Shown here: in pieces, positions 32,766 to 40,859 of the stretch | Layout of the letters: the number at the start of each line of letters is the position of its first letter | Numbering within the stretch: position 1 is the first letter of the stretch | From: Paenibacillus silviterrae | GTDB lineage: Bacteria; Bacillota; Bacilli; Paenibacillales; NBRC-103111 | NCBI RefSeq assembly: GCF_030167925.1 | Contig: NZ_JASKUT010000001.1 | Span: 2,852,001-2,916,000 of the forward strand | DNA: 64,000 nt | Direction of reading: 5' to 3' | Program-made: the position numbers and the translations under genes | The notes under the pieces: model-generated | Database searches by the model: none | Told to the model about the DNA's origin: nothing | The model's input: only the letters and a program-made list of their open reading frames with translations

Positions 32766-33926
32766 TTACTCCGCTGTCGCCCCGGCAAAAAAGCGAGTGA
32801 TCGCTAGCGAGCATACGCCCAGCACGGTAGACCTCATACCAAGGCTGGAGAACTGCACTTTAAGTGATGCTCTCGGATACGGGAGCGAGCGGCTTTCGAT
32901 CACTTCCCGGATCGGCTCCTTTAGCCAAGCCTCCGCTGTGGCGAGCCGTCCTCCGATCACAATCGATTCAGGATTAAAACCATTAATGATGTTAACCATT
33001 CCGATTCCTAAATATCGCCCGAGCCTGCCGAAGGCTTCTATTGCTGCGGGCTCTCCATCCGCCGCCAGCTGCAGCAGTGCGTCCACTTTGACGCCGGGGA
33101 TCGCATTGCGAGCATCCTCCACAAGCGCCTTCTCCGAGGCATACAGCTCCCAGCAGCCTGCGTTCCCGCAGCGGCACGGCTTGCCGTTATGCTCGATCGT
33201 TACATGTCCGAGCTCGCCGGAAAACCCGGTGGAGCCGCGGAACAGCTCACCCTTGATAAGAATGCCCGTGCCGATCCCGCTGCCGATACTGACATACACG
33301 AGGAAGCTCGAGTCCTGTGCCGCCCCGAAGCGCTGTTCCCCGACAGCTCCGGCGTTCGCTTCATTCTCGATCACGACCGGCAGGCCGAATTCCTCTGAGA
33401 TCCGCTGCTGCAGAGGCACATTCTCCCAGCCGAGATTCGGCGCGAACAACACATTCCCCTCTTCATCGCTGATCCCCGGGATGCCGATGCCGATGCCGAC
33501 GACGCCGTAGCGGCTATCCGGCACGCGTCCAGCCACCTCCCGAATGCTCTCATTCACCGCATCGATCACCGCATCGACCGATTCATTCTCATGCTTCGAG
33601 CGGGACTCCTCCACCACATTGCCGTTCAAATCCGTCAGCACCGCCAGTACATAATCGGTCCCCAGATCGACTCCAACCACATAGGCTGCCGACGCATCGA
33701 AAACCAGCATCACCGGCTTGCGCCCCCCGCTCGAGGCGCCTTCCCCGATCTCCCGGACCAGCCCGCTCTCAATCCATTCCGCCACCAGACTCGATACCGT
33801 TGCCTTAGTCAATCCGGTCAGCTCGGCGATTCTCGCGCGTGAGATCGGCGAATCAAATCGGATATGATTCAGCACGATCGATTTATTCATACGTTTTACC
33901 AAAGTTAAATCCCCGGTTTGCTTCAT
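32766..33926 (-). CDS. xylR: Xylose repressor, ROK family
   Basis: 386 aa. An N-terminal winged helix-turn-helix (SRARIAELTGLTKATVSSLV, about residues 29-48) is followed by the ROK sugar-kinase-like domain: VVGVDLGTDYVLAVLTDL, GIGIPGISDEEG, and the zinc-binding CRCGNAGCWELYAS motif with HVTIEHNGKPC before it. This is the length and domain order of Bacillus XylR, which represses xyl genes until xylose binds. It is divergent from xylA, with 195 bases between carrying the xylA promoter, an operator-like repeat and a cre site. GGAGG precedes the ATG. Assignment to xylose rests on the xylA neighbour. Confidence 0.92.
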   Translation of the reverse strand: MKQTGDLTLVKRMNKSIVLNHIRFDSPISRARIAELTGLTKATVSSLVAEWIESGLVREIGEGASSGGRKPVMLVFDASAAYVVGVDLGTDYVLAVLTDLNGNVVEESRSKHENESVDAVIDAVNESIREVAGRVPDSRYGVVGIGIGIPGISDEEGNVLFAPNLGWENVPLQQRISEEFGLPVVIENEANAGAVGEQRFGAAQDSSFLVYVSIGSGIGTGILIKGELFRGSTGFSGELGHVTIEHNGKPCRCGNAGCWELYASEKALVEDARNAIPGVKVDALLQLAADGEPAAIEAFGRLGRYLGIGMVNIINGFNPESIVIGGRLATAEAWLKEPIREVIESRSLPYPRASLKVQFSSLGMRSTVLGVCSLAITRFFAGATAE

Positions 33927-33997
33927 CTGCTGCCTCCGACCCTCTGCCTATCATTCTTGCTTCGATTCTAGCATGAATCGACATCACTTTGCACGAA

Positions 33998-34027
33998 CTA
34001 AGTTTGTTTAATCAATTTACAAAGTAA
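33998..34027. promoter_or_regulatory. Candidate XylR operator
   Basis: CTAAGTTTGTTTAATCAA followed by TTTACAAAGTAA resembles the Bacillus XylR operator (TTAGTTTGTTT and its inverse) and overlaps the xylA -35 box, the right place for repression. The right half site is degenerate. Confidence 0.6.
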
Positions 34028-34044
34028 CCAAAGCATGCTAGAAT
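34016..34044 (+). promoter_or_regulatory. xylA promoter
   Basis: TTTACA (34016-34021) and TAGAAT (34039-34044) are separated by 17 bases, upstream of xylA and overlapping the operator-like sequence. Confidence 0.7.
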
Positions 34045-34050
34045 GGGATT

Positions 34051-34064
34051 TGTAAGCGTTTCGT
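34051..34064 (+). promoter_or_regulatory. Candidate cre (CcpA) site
   Basis: TGTAAGCGTTTCGT fits the catabolite-responsive element consensus with one mismatch and lies just downstream of the xylA -10 box, where CcpA binding would block transcription on preferred sugars. Confidence 0.55.
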
Positions 34065-34121
34065 CCGCGGCGATCGGGCTGCGGAACGGTCATCATTTCA
34101 TTATATCCGGAGGGATGCTCT

Positions 34122-35438
34122 GTGAGTTACTTTGGCAACGTATCGAGGATTCAATTTGAAGGCAGACAATCGACCAACCCGCTTTCCTTTAAGTACTACA
34201 ACCCGGACCAAGTCGTTCTTGGCAAAAGCATGCGCGAGCACCTTCGCTTCGCTGTTGCTTACTGGCACGCATTCACAGGCTCCGGCTCCGACCCGTTCGG
34301 CGCGGGCACAGCGATCCGGGATTGGGATAAATTTTCCGGTATGGACCTCGCCAAGGCACGTGTAGAGGCCTGCTTCGAACTGTTGAACATTCTGGATGTC
34401 GACTACTTCGCCTTCCATGACCGCGATATCGCTCCTGAAGGCGATACGCTGCAAGAAACAAACAAGAACCTCGACGCCATCGTCGCTTTGATTAAAGACA
34501 ACATGAAGGCATCGGGCAAGAAGCTGCTCTGGAATACGGCCAACATGTTCGCTAACCCGCGCTTCGTACACGGCGCATCGACTTCGAACAACGCAGACGT
34601 ATTCGCCTACGCCGCGGCGCAGGTGAAGAAGGCTCTGGAGCACGGGAAAGAGCTGGGCGCTGAGAACTACGTGTTTTGGGGCGGCCGCGAGGGCTACGAA
34701 ACGCTGCTCAACACTGATCTCGGCTTGGAGCTCGATAACCTGGCCCGCTTCCTGCACATGGCGGTCGACTACGCGAAGGAAATCGGCTTCGACGCCCAAT
34801 TCCTGATCGAGCCTAAGCCGAAGGAGCCTTCGAAGCATCAGTACGATTTTGACGCGGCTACTACGCTGTCGTTCCTGCGCCAATACGATCTGCTGCCTTA
34901 CTTCAAGCTGAATATCGAAGCGAACCACGCAACGCTGGCGGGTCACACGTTCGAGCACGAGCTCCGCGTATCCCGAATCAACGGAGTGCTTGGCTCCATC
35001 GACGCCAACCAGGGCGACATGCTGCTCGGCTGGGATACCGATGAGTTCCCGACAGATCTGTACTCCACGACGCTGGCCATGTACGAGATCTTGCTTAACG
35101 AAGGCGGCATCGGCCGCGGCGGCGTGAACTTCGACGCGAAGGTTCGCCGTACGTCCTTCGAACCGATCGACGTCGTTTACGCGCATATCGCCGGTATGGA
35201 TGCTTTTGCAAGAGGCCTGCAGGTTGCCGCCAAGCTGATCGAGGACCGCGTATTCGAGCAAATTCTCGATACACGCTACGCTTCCTACAAGTCCGGCATC
35301 GGCGCGGACATCGTATCCGGCAAGGCAAACTTCAAGACACTCGAGGCTTACGCGCTGCAGAACAACCCGATCGTAAACCAATCCGGCCGACTGGAATTGA
35401 TCAAAGCAACACTGAACCAATACATCAGCAACGTATAA
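34122..35438 (+). CDS. xylA: Xylose isomerase
   Basis: 438 aa, the class II length. Interconverts D-xylose and D-xylulose in the cytosol, using two divalent metals. Start is GTG with GGAGG 8 bases upstream. Active-site signatures: [14 protein letters not shown] (His49), [12 protein letters not shown] (His99 and Asp102 pair), [14 protein letters not shown] (Glu230 and Lys232), and [12 protein letters not shown] (metal-binding Glu/His); Asp ligands follow in GSIDANQGD and WDTDEFP. It is regulated by the divergent xylR and probably CcpA. No xylB or xylose transporter is nearby, so the pathway must be completed elsewhere; the next gene is a GH105 hydrolase. Confidence 0.98.
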   Translation: MSYFGNVSRIQFEGRQSTNPLSFKYYNPDQVVLGKSMREHLRFAVAYWHAFTGSGSDPFGAGTAIRDWDKFSGMDLAKARVEACFELLNILDVDYFAFHDRDIAPEGDTLQETNKNLDAIVALIKDNMKASGKKLLWNTANMFANPRFVHGASTSNNADVFAYAAAQVKKALEHGKELGAENYVFWGGREGYETLLNTDLGLELDNLARFLHMAVDYAKEIGFDAQFLIEPKPKEPSKHQYDFDAATTLSFLRQYDLLPYFKLNIEANHATLAGHTFEHELRVSRINGVLGSIDANQGDMLLGWDTDEFPTDLYSTTLAMYEILLNEGGIGRGGVNFDAKVRRTSFEPIDVVYAHIAGMDAFARGLQVAAKLIEDRVFEQILDTRYASYKSGIGADIVSGKANFKTLEAYALQNNPIVNQSGRLELIKATLNQYISNV

Positions 35439-35447
35439 TTACGAAAC

Positions 35448-35487
35448 GAGCAGCCGTCCTTCGAGCGAGGGGCGGTTGCTTATTTTT
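35448..35487 (+). terminator. Terminator after xylA
   Basis: AGCAGCCGTCC pairs with GGGCGGTTGCT (with G-T pairs), followed by TATTTTTC. Confidence 0.7.
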
Positions 35488-35608
35488 CACGGAGTAACCG
35501 GGATAATCATCTCATTTGAAGTTGCGCAAAGTGATCATCGGAGCATTGTATTCCCAATAATGGATACGATAACATGATGGTATACAGATCCTTTGGGAGG
35601 GAACATTC

Positions 35609-36733
35609 TTGACTACGAATAAGCCATGGTCATCCATTATGTCCGAATCCTTCATGCAGCAGTATCCGCTTGTATCGGACATGCCTTTTCAGAAAAGACG
35701 CTGCTGGAACTACGAGAACGGTACGATCCTGACAGCCTTCGAACGGATGTGGCGCCGTACGGGGGACGACAAATATCTCCGTTATATTCAGGAGAACAAC
35801 GACCTGTTCATTCAAGAGGACGGCTCCATCGCGACTTACGAGCTGAACGAATACAACGTAGATATGATCAATCAAGGGAAGTCCCTATTCGTGCTTTACG
35901 CGGAAACCGGCAAGGAAAAGTATCGCAAAGCGATCGAACTGCTTGTGACACAAATGAAAAGCCATCCCCGCACCAGCGAAGGCGGACTGTGGCATAAGAA
36001 AATTTATCCTTTCCAAATGTGGCTGGACGGCGTCTACATGACCTCTCCTCTGCTGGCTCAGTACGCACATACCTTCGGTGACCACCACTGGTATGACGAT
36101 GTAGCCAACGAAATCATTCTCATGGAGCGCGTCTCCCGCGACCCTCGCACCGGTCTGCTCTATCACGGCTGGGATGAGAGCAAGGAAGAGCGCTGGGCGG
36201 ACTCCGTGACCGGTCTTTCTCCGCATTTCTGGGGACGCGCCTTAGGCTGGTACGTGATGGCTATCGTTGATGTGCTCGACTTCCTGCCGCTCGATCATCC
36301 GAAGCGCGGCCTCATCATCGGCATCTTCTATCGTCTGTCGGAAGCGATCGTAAAATTCCAGGATGAAGAAAGCGGCCTCTGGTATCAAGTGGTAGATCAA
36401 GGGTATCGCAAAGGCAACTACCTGGAGGCTTCCTGCTCGTCCATGTTCACCTGTGCGCTGGCCAAAGGCGCCAATAAGGGCTATCTTGGCGGTTGGGCGC
36501 TGAATGCGGCCCGCAAAGCGCATCAGGGCTTGCTGGACCGCTACGTCGAGAAGGACGAGGATGGATCGATGCATCTGAACGGCATCTGCAGCGTAGCCGG
36601 TCTCGGCAACAAGCCGTACCGCGACGGCTCCTTCGAATACTACATCAGTGAACCGATCCGTCGCGACGATCCGAAGGGCTTCGCCCCATTCGTCATGGCA
36701 TGCCTGGAAATCGAAGAAGCGGAAGGAAAGTAA
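35609..36733 (+). CDS. GH105 unsaturated rhamnogalacturonyl/glucuronyl hydrolase (YteR/YesR-like)
   Basis: 374 aa from a TTG start with GGGAGGG 6 bases upstream. An (alpha/alpha)6-barrel hydrolase of the GH105 type. The characteristic DGVYM segment is present with Asp140 (QMWLDGVYMTSPLLAQYA), matching the catalytic Asp143 of B. subtilis YteR, and Asp85 in EYNVDMINQGKSL corresponds to Asp88. GRALGWYVMAIVDVL and GNYLEASCSSMFTCALAKG are other family blocks. There is no signal peptide, so it acts in the cytosol on unsaturated disaccharides imported after lyase action. Its own promoter is not clear, but a terminator lies both before and after it, so it is monocistronic. Confidence 0.93.
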   Translation: MTTNKPWSSIMSESFMQQYPLVSDMPFQKRRCWNYENGTILTAFERMWRRTGDDKYLRYIQENNDLFIQEDGSIATYELNEYNVDMINQGKSLFVLYAETGKEKYRKAIELLVTQMKSHPRTSEGGLWHKKIYPFQMWLDGVYMTSPLLAQYAHTFGDHHWYDDVANEIILMERVSRDPRTGLLYHGWDESKEERWADSVTGLSPHFWGRALGWYVMAIVDVLDFLPLDHPKRGLIIGIFYRLSEAIVKFQDEESGLWYQVVDQGYRKGNYLEASCSSMFTCALAKGANKGYLGGWALNAARKAHQGLLDRYVEKDEDGSMHLNGICSVAGLGNKPYRDGSFEYYISEPIRRDDPKGFAPFVMACLEIEEAEGK

Positions 36734-36745
36734 GAACGAATTCAT

Positions 36746-36798
36746 GGAGACTGAAGCCCTACATGCTCTTAGCTTGTAGAGACTCCGTCTCCTTTTTT
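36746..36798 (+). terminator. Terminator after the GH105 gene
   Basis: Nested stems GGAGAC/GTCTCC and CTACA/TGTAG, followed by six T residues. Confidence 0.8.
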
Positions 36799-36867
36799 AT
36801 TCGCAGCGTTGGATCGGCAATTGACAAGCGGCTTCACCTGCTCGGGCCGACCCGTGTCACCTCGGGA

Positions 36868-36987
36868 GAATAAGAAAACCTCTATCGAGGCCTTTCAAAG
36901 ATGAGCGACCGCGTTTCAGAGGTAGGTTTTCTTGGTAAAGAATGTTGCAGGGCTTTAAAGCTTTAGCCAACTTAAACATTCTTTATC
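36868..36987. repeat. Two consecutive intergenic hairpins of unknown function
   Basis: Hairpin 1 has arms AAGAAAACCTCT and AGAGGTAGGTTTTCTT (36871-36930). Hairpin 2 has perfect 11-bp arms TAAAGAATGTT and AACATTCTTTA (36935-36987) with an inner GGCTTTAAAGCTTTAGCC near-palindrome. There is no gene. The spacing between the GH105 terminator and the desR terminator leaves them unexplained; possibly a small RNA, a miniature element or a transcript-end stabiliser. Confidence 0.5.
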
Positions 36988-36990
36988 GTT

Positions 36991-37034
36991 AAAAAACCGG
37001 AGCCCGTGCCCAACGAATGGACACTTGCTCCGGC
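36991..37034 (-). terminator. Terminator of des-desK-desR
   Basis: On the minus strand GCCGGAGC...GCTCCGG runs into six T residues, beginning inside the last codons of desR. Confidence 0.88.
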
Positions 37035-37036
37035 TT

Positions 37037-37636
37037 TTACTTAAACCAGCCTTTTTCGGTAAACCGCTTGATCGCCTCGACCCGGTTGGTCACATCCAGC
37101 TTGTCGAGGATCACGGAAATATAGTTCCGCACCGTTCCCGTCGTGAGATACAGCTGACTAGCGATTTCCTTTGTATTCTTGCCGTCGGCCATCAGCCCGA
37201 GAACTTCTCTCTCCCGCTCCGTCAGCGGGTTCTCCTCCGCGTAAGCGTCATCGACAAGCTCGGGAGCGAAAATGCGCCGTCCAGCCATGATGCTGCGGAT
37301 GGAGCTGGCCAGCTCCTCGCTGGGGCTATCCTTCAGCAGGTAGCCGTGGGCCCCGGCACGAAGCGCCCGCTCGAAATAGCCGGGGCGGGCGAAGGTCGTC
37401 AGGATCATCACTTTGCAGCCGGACCCGCGCAGTTCCTCGGCTGCATCCAATCCGCTCTTGGCCGGCATCTCGATATCCATGATGCAAATGTCCGGTTTCA
37501 GCTGCTTCACCAGCTTGACCGCCTCTTCTCCGTTCGCGGCACGTCCCACGACCGTCATATCGGGCTCCAGCTCCAGCAAAGATGCGAGAGCGCCGAGCAG
37601 CATGCGCTGATCCTCCGCAATTACGATACGTATCAT
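37037..37636 (-). CDS. desR: Response regulator, NarL/LuxR family, DesR-like
   Basis: 199 aa. Receiver domain at residues 1-120 with IAEDQRMLLGALASLL, the phospho-acceptor Asp in ICIMDIEMPAKSGLD, and ILTTFARPGYFERAL. C-terminal LuxR-type helix-turn-helix: LTEREREVLGLMADGKNTKEIASQLYLTTGTVRNYISVILDKL (residues about 135-180; here summarised). The start overlaps the desK stop (ATGA), giving tight coupling. In B. subtilis, DesR activates the desaturase gene after cold shock. The same three-gene order strongly suggests the same role. Confidence 0.95.
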   Translation of the reverse strand: MIRIVIAEDQRMLLGALASLLELEPDMTVVGRAANGEEAVKLVKQLKPDICIMDIEMPAKSGLDAAEELRGSGCKVMILTTFARPGYFERALRAGAHGYLLKDSPSEELASSIRSIMAGRRIFAPELVDDAYAEENPLTEREREVLGLMADGKNTKEIASQLYLTTGTVRNYISVILDKLDVTNRVEAIKRFTEKGWFK

Positions 37637-38772
37637 AAGGTGCCTGCCTCCTTATCCTGTGCCTGATGCACATTCGGTACGGTAATGGTAACGGTCGTCC
37701 CGTTATCCCCGGCAATCTCCATACATCCGTTTACGAACTCCAGCCGTTCTCTCATTCCTCTCAATCCGTTGCCCCGAAAACAAACGGTCTCTCCGGCAAT
37801 ACCTACCCCGTTGTCCTTCACCCGCAAAACGAGCTCCTTCGCAGAAGGCTGAATGACGACGGAGCATTCGGAAGCCTGGCTGTGCTTCACCACGTTGGTG
37901 ATCGCTTCCTTCAGACACATGCTGAGTACATTCTCCGTCATCAGCGACGTGCTCAGCAGCTGAGGATCTCCGTCAAGCGTGAATTCAATGTCCGCAGCCT
38001 TGAGAATCTGCTTAACGCGGAACATTTCATCCTCCAGCCGGGTACCGCGCATCTGGGTCACCATCTCCCTGACCTCCTTGAGCGCAATACGGGCGGTCTG
38101 GCGAATCTCGTCCAGCTCATGCTGCGCCCCGCTCGGGTTCATAGTCAGAAGCTTGCCGGCCAAATCACTCTTCAGCCCGATGAGCGAAAGCTTCTGCCCT
38201 AGCGTATCGTGCAAATCCCGGGCGATCCTTTGCCGCTCCTCCAGCTTCACCAGCTCGGAGATTCGTTTGTTCGCATCCTCCAGCTGGCCCTGCAGCTTAT
38301 CCCTTTTATTTCGCGAATAGGTTGTGAAGGGAAGAAGAATCACGGCGATCAAGCAGACCAGAACAAAGGGAAGCTGGGTAATGAATACGGACGTTTGCTT
38401 GACAAACCCCACATTGATCGTGACGAAGGTGCTGACCAGGTGAATGGAATAAAGCGTGAAGAAGGCCACGCGATTCTGAATGTTCCCGATAAAAAACGCC
38501 AGAAACAAGGAAAAATACACGTATCCGAACAACAAAGTCATCGCAATCGAGATCAGCACCTGCACGCCGGTCCAGAAATAAACGAGCCAGCCGCGGGACA
38601 CGAAGGATAAGACATAACATATGAAAAATAAAATAATCATGGCAATTCCGCTCGCTATCTCATAGGGAGACGACGAGCGGAAGATGAAGTAGAACGGTAA
38701 AATATAGAACACGACCCACACATACGGGCTTAGGCCTGTGCTTCGCTGAAAAATTTGATACCATTTTTGCAT
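37633..38772 (-). CDS. desK: Sensor histidine kinase, DesK-like
   Basis: 379 aa from ATG at 38772 (AAAGGA upstream); an in-frame start at 38838 would overlap des and lacks a ribosome site. Five membrane helices in the first 155 residues (VWVVFYILPFYFIF; IAMIILFFICYVLSFV; VLISIAMTLLFGYVYFSLFLAFFIG and others) act as the bilayer-thickness sensor in the B. subtilis homologue. A HisKA_3 dimerisation helix carries ERQRIARDLHDTLGQ, and the ATPase has VKDNGVGI and GNGLRGMRERL. It phosphorylates DesR when membranes become ordered at low temperature. Confidence 0.95.
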   Translation of the reverse strand: MQKWYQIFQRSTGLSPYVWVVFYILPFYFIFRSSSPYEIASGIAMIILFFICYVLSFVSRGWLVYFWTGVQVLISIAMTLLFGYVYFSLFLAFFIGNIQNRVAFFTLYSIHLVSTFVTINVGFVKQTSVFITQLPFVLVCLIAVILLPFTTYSRNKRDKLQGQLEDANKRISELVKLEERQRIARDLHDTLGQKLSLIGLKSDLAGKLLTMNPSGAQHELDEIRQTARIALKEVREMVTQMRGTRLEDEMFRVKQILKAADIEFTLDGDPQLLSTSLMTENVLSMCLKEAITNVVKHSQASECSVVIQPSAKELVLRVKDNGVGIAGETVCFRGNGLRGMRERLEFVNGCMEIAGDNGTTVTITVPNVHQAQDKEAGTL

Positions 38773-38830
38773 GGCGGTCCATCCTTTTCCGGCACTGCTG
38801 GCATGCCTGTACCTCCATTGTAGGACAGGG

Positions 38831-39871
38831 TTATTCACCTTGCAAGCTGGCGCGGCGAACCTTCACCGCATCCCGGGAGGTCATGTGCTTGATGTCGCCG
38901 AAGCTGACGAAGCCTTTGTTCTTCTCATCCCACAGACGGTAGCGAAGAGACTTCAAGCTGGTGCGGAGAGTGATCGTCGTTGCCTTCTGCAGCGGCGGCG
39001 TCTCCTCATGCGCCTTCTCCAGCAAATAGTTCGGCACCTTCGGGCTTAAGTGATGCACATGATGAAATCCGATGTTCCCAGTGATCCATTGCAGCAGCTT
39101 CGGAAGCTTATAGAACGAGCTGCCTTCGACGGCGGCTTTCACGTAGCTCCACTCTTCCTCGTTCTCGAAGTAGGAGTCTTCGAACGTATGCTGCACATAG
39201 AAAAGCCAAATGCCCAGTAAAGCGGAAACGAAAACGACGGGACCTTGCACCAGCAGGAACGATTGCCAGCCTACCGTCATGATCAACGCGGTATATAGAG
39301 CTGCGATCAGCACATTGGTGAGATAATTATTGATGCGTTCCTTGCGGCGTGCGCCTTTGCGGTTAAAGCGATAGGCAACGGCTGTAATATAAATCGGGCC
39401 GAAGGCAAACATCAGCAGGGGATTCCGATAAATCCGATAGGTCATACGACGCCAGAAGGAGGCGGCCACATACTCGTCAACCGTCATAATCCAGACATCG
39501 CCGACGCCGCGCTTATCCAAGTTGCTGCTGGAGGCGTGATGAATCGCATGCTCATTTTTCCACTGCTCGTAAGGGAACAGCGTCAGCACGCCGGTCAGTG
39601 TGCCTACGACGTCATTAGCCAGCCGGCTTTTGAAAAACGATTGATGACAGCAATCATGGAATATAATAAACGTGCGGACCACAAAACCGGCAGCTGTAAT
39701 TGCCAGCGGCAAGGTGAGCCAATAGGAAACGGACAAGCTCAGATAGGCTCCATACCAAAGCAGCACTAAAGGCACTATGGTGTTAAGCATTTGCCGGACG
39801 CTCGCCTTTGTGTCGGTTTTCTCATAAGGTGCGACGGCCTTCTTTAATTGGGCGATGTTCGGATGCTGCAT
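38831..39871 (-). CDS. des: Acyl-lipid fatty acid desaturase
   Basis: 346 aa integral membrane di-iron desaturase. Three histidine boxes are present: HDCCH (72-76), HAIHH (108-112) and HHVHH (270-274). Several hydrophobic spans lie between (TIVPLVLLWYGAYLSLSVSY; PLAITAAGFVVRTFIIF). It introduces double bonds into phospholipid acyl chains to keep membranes fluid in the cold, as B. subtilis delta5-Des does; the regiospecificity here is unknown. GGAGG lies 10 bases before the ATG. It is followed after 58 bases by desK. Confidence 0.96.
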   Translation of the reverse strand: MQHPNIAQLKKAVAPYEKTDTKASVRQMLNTIVPLVLLWYGAYLSLSVSYWLTLPLAITAAGFVVRTFIIFHDCCHQSFFKSRLANDVVGTLTGVLTLFPYEQWKNEHAIHHASSSNLDKRGVGDVWIMTVDEYVAASFWRRMTYRIYRNPLLMFAFGPIYITAVAYRFNRKGARRKERINNYLTNVLIAALYTALIMTVGWQSFLLVQGPVVFVSALLGIWLFYVQHTFEDSYFENEEEWSYVKAAVEGSSFYKLPKLLQWITGNIGFHHVHHLSPKVPNYLLEKAHEETPPLQKATTITLRTSLKSLRYRLWDEKNKGFVSFGDIKHMTSRDAVKVRRASLQGE

Positions 39872-39942
39872 GGGTCGTTTTCCTCCTCGATTCGACGCTC
39901 AGGACCGTAGTCCGGGCGTATGACAAACTAGGTTATAGTTTT

Positions 39943-39948
39943 ATTATA
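39943..39948 (-). promoter_or_regulatory. des promoter -10 box
   Basis: TATAAT on the minus strand, about 72 bases before the des start. The -35 region (ATTGTG or TTGTGA, 15-16 bases upstream) is poor, as expected for an activator-dependent promoter. Confidence 0.55.
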
Positions 39949-39970
39949 GGAGCTGGTACTTATTCACAAT

Positions 39971-40008
39971 AGTCATAAACGTCAATGCGTATATATGATA
40001 AATGTCAT
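39971..40008. promoter_or_regulatory. Candidate DesR binding region
   Basis: ATGATAAATGTCAT (39995-40008) is an ATGA/TCAT palindrome. A second similar block, AGTCATAAACGTCAA (39971-39985), lies directly downstream in the des direction; read on the minus strand both share TGAC-A/G-TTTAT. The paired arrangement just upstream of the -35 fits DesR-dependent activation. The assignment is inferred from position. Confidence 0.5.
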
Positions 40009-40040
40009 ACCCTGTGGAAAATTGAACCAGCCGCAGCGCT

Positions 40041-40085
40041 AAAAAGCCGGGAAACAGGAAAACGTTCTTCCCTGATCCCGGCTTA
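40041..40085 (-). terminator. Terminator-like hairpin
   Basis: AAGCCGGGA and TCCCGGCTT enclose a 23-base loop, with TTTTT after the stem on the minus strand. It could end transcripts from the XRE gene or protect the des region from read-through. Confidence 0.6.
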
Positions 40086-40205
40086 TTGATAACTACGCCG
40101 CCATAGCGGTCATGACCAAGGCAAGGAACGCAGTATGCGCCATCCTTTCCTGAGCAATGGAAACGCTTTTTTATATCCCAATCTTATGATAAGGGAGAAA
40201 ATCTT

Positions 40206-40364
40206 ATGGTCTTTGTAGAAGAGAAGGGCTCTATTGGCCGTCCCCTTATCAGCGGAGTGGGCGTAGCGGGCCGAACGGATTGCTGCCGGGAACGCATGGC
40301 TTCTGGAAAACGAAAGGATAAGATGCCGTTCCGGGGAGGGGAAGTCATCCGATTGACGTTTTAG
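40206..40364 (+). CDS. Possible 52-aa protein, weakly supported
   Basis: ATG preceded by AAGGGAG with 8-base spacing; product MVFVEEKGSIGRPLISGVG... then a Cys pair (TDCCRERM) and a basic end. There is no recognisable domain and no clear promoter. A phrase of the ORF (CTCTATTGGCC near 40228) recurs at about 40770 outside any gene, so this may be repeat-derived sequence rather than a gene. Confidence 0.25.
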   Translation: MVFVEEKGSIGRPLISGVGVAGRTDCCRERMASGKRKDKMPFRGGEVIRLTF

Positions 40365-40463
40365 GTAACGAGGGGGTGTTTGAGCATAGCAAGCTTAGGT
40401 TTCCGGGGAACCGGGGATAGGTCGAGGGTGATAACTTAAAGCGAAGGATGGCCGGGGCGGCCA

Positions 40464-40670
40464 TCAATAGCCGGCCAATCGCAGCAGCTCCTCGGGTTGA
40501 TCATACTGCAGTGCCCTGGCCAGGGAAAGGATCGCTTCCTTGGTCGGAACCCGCTCGTCCCGCTCTATTGATTGGATGAGCGAGTAGCTGACCCCGCTTT
40601 TCTCCGCAAGCTTGCGCAGGGTCATATCCCGCTGCTTCCTCAGGTGCTGCAGCTGTTGTCCAAACGTCAT
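40464..40670 (-). CDS. Small Cro/CI-type (XRE) transcriptional regulator
   Basis: 68 aa, entirely one helix-turn-helix domain: FGQQLQHLRKQRDMTLRKLA, then EKSGVSYSLIQSIERDERVP with the recognition helix, and a third helix (EAILSLARALQYDQPEELL). It is the stand-alone XRE size seen in Firmicutes. GGGAGAG lies upstream of the ATG. There is no adjacent target gene; it is isolated between a gene-free region and the repeat array. Targets are unknown. Confidence 0.88.
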   Translation of the reverse strand: MTFGQQLQHLRKQRDMTLRKLAEKSGVSYSLIQSIERDERVPTKEAILSLARALQYDQPEELLRLAGY

Positions 40671-40859
40671 GATTGTGCTCTCCCTTTTCGTAAGTTCGTT
40701 TTATTACAAACGATACTCTCAGATGTTTTGAAAATCAAGTTGGCGGAGCCGTCTGACATGGGGGCGGCGAACTCTATTGGCCTTATCCCCTTGGCTCAGA
40801 AAAGGGCGGGCAAAAGGAGGGGGCGAGTGGGATAAGGGCGGGAGCTGCGTAATAGAATA

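Larger units (their letters stand above)
40009..40463. other. Mostly gene-free stretch between des and the XRE gene
   Basis: It contains the hairpin at 40041-40085 and the weak small ORF at 40206-40364. CTCTATTGGCC-type phrases at about 40228 recur near 40770. I see no other supported feature. Confidence 0.5.
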
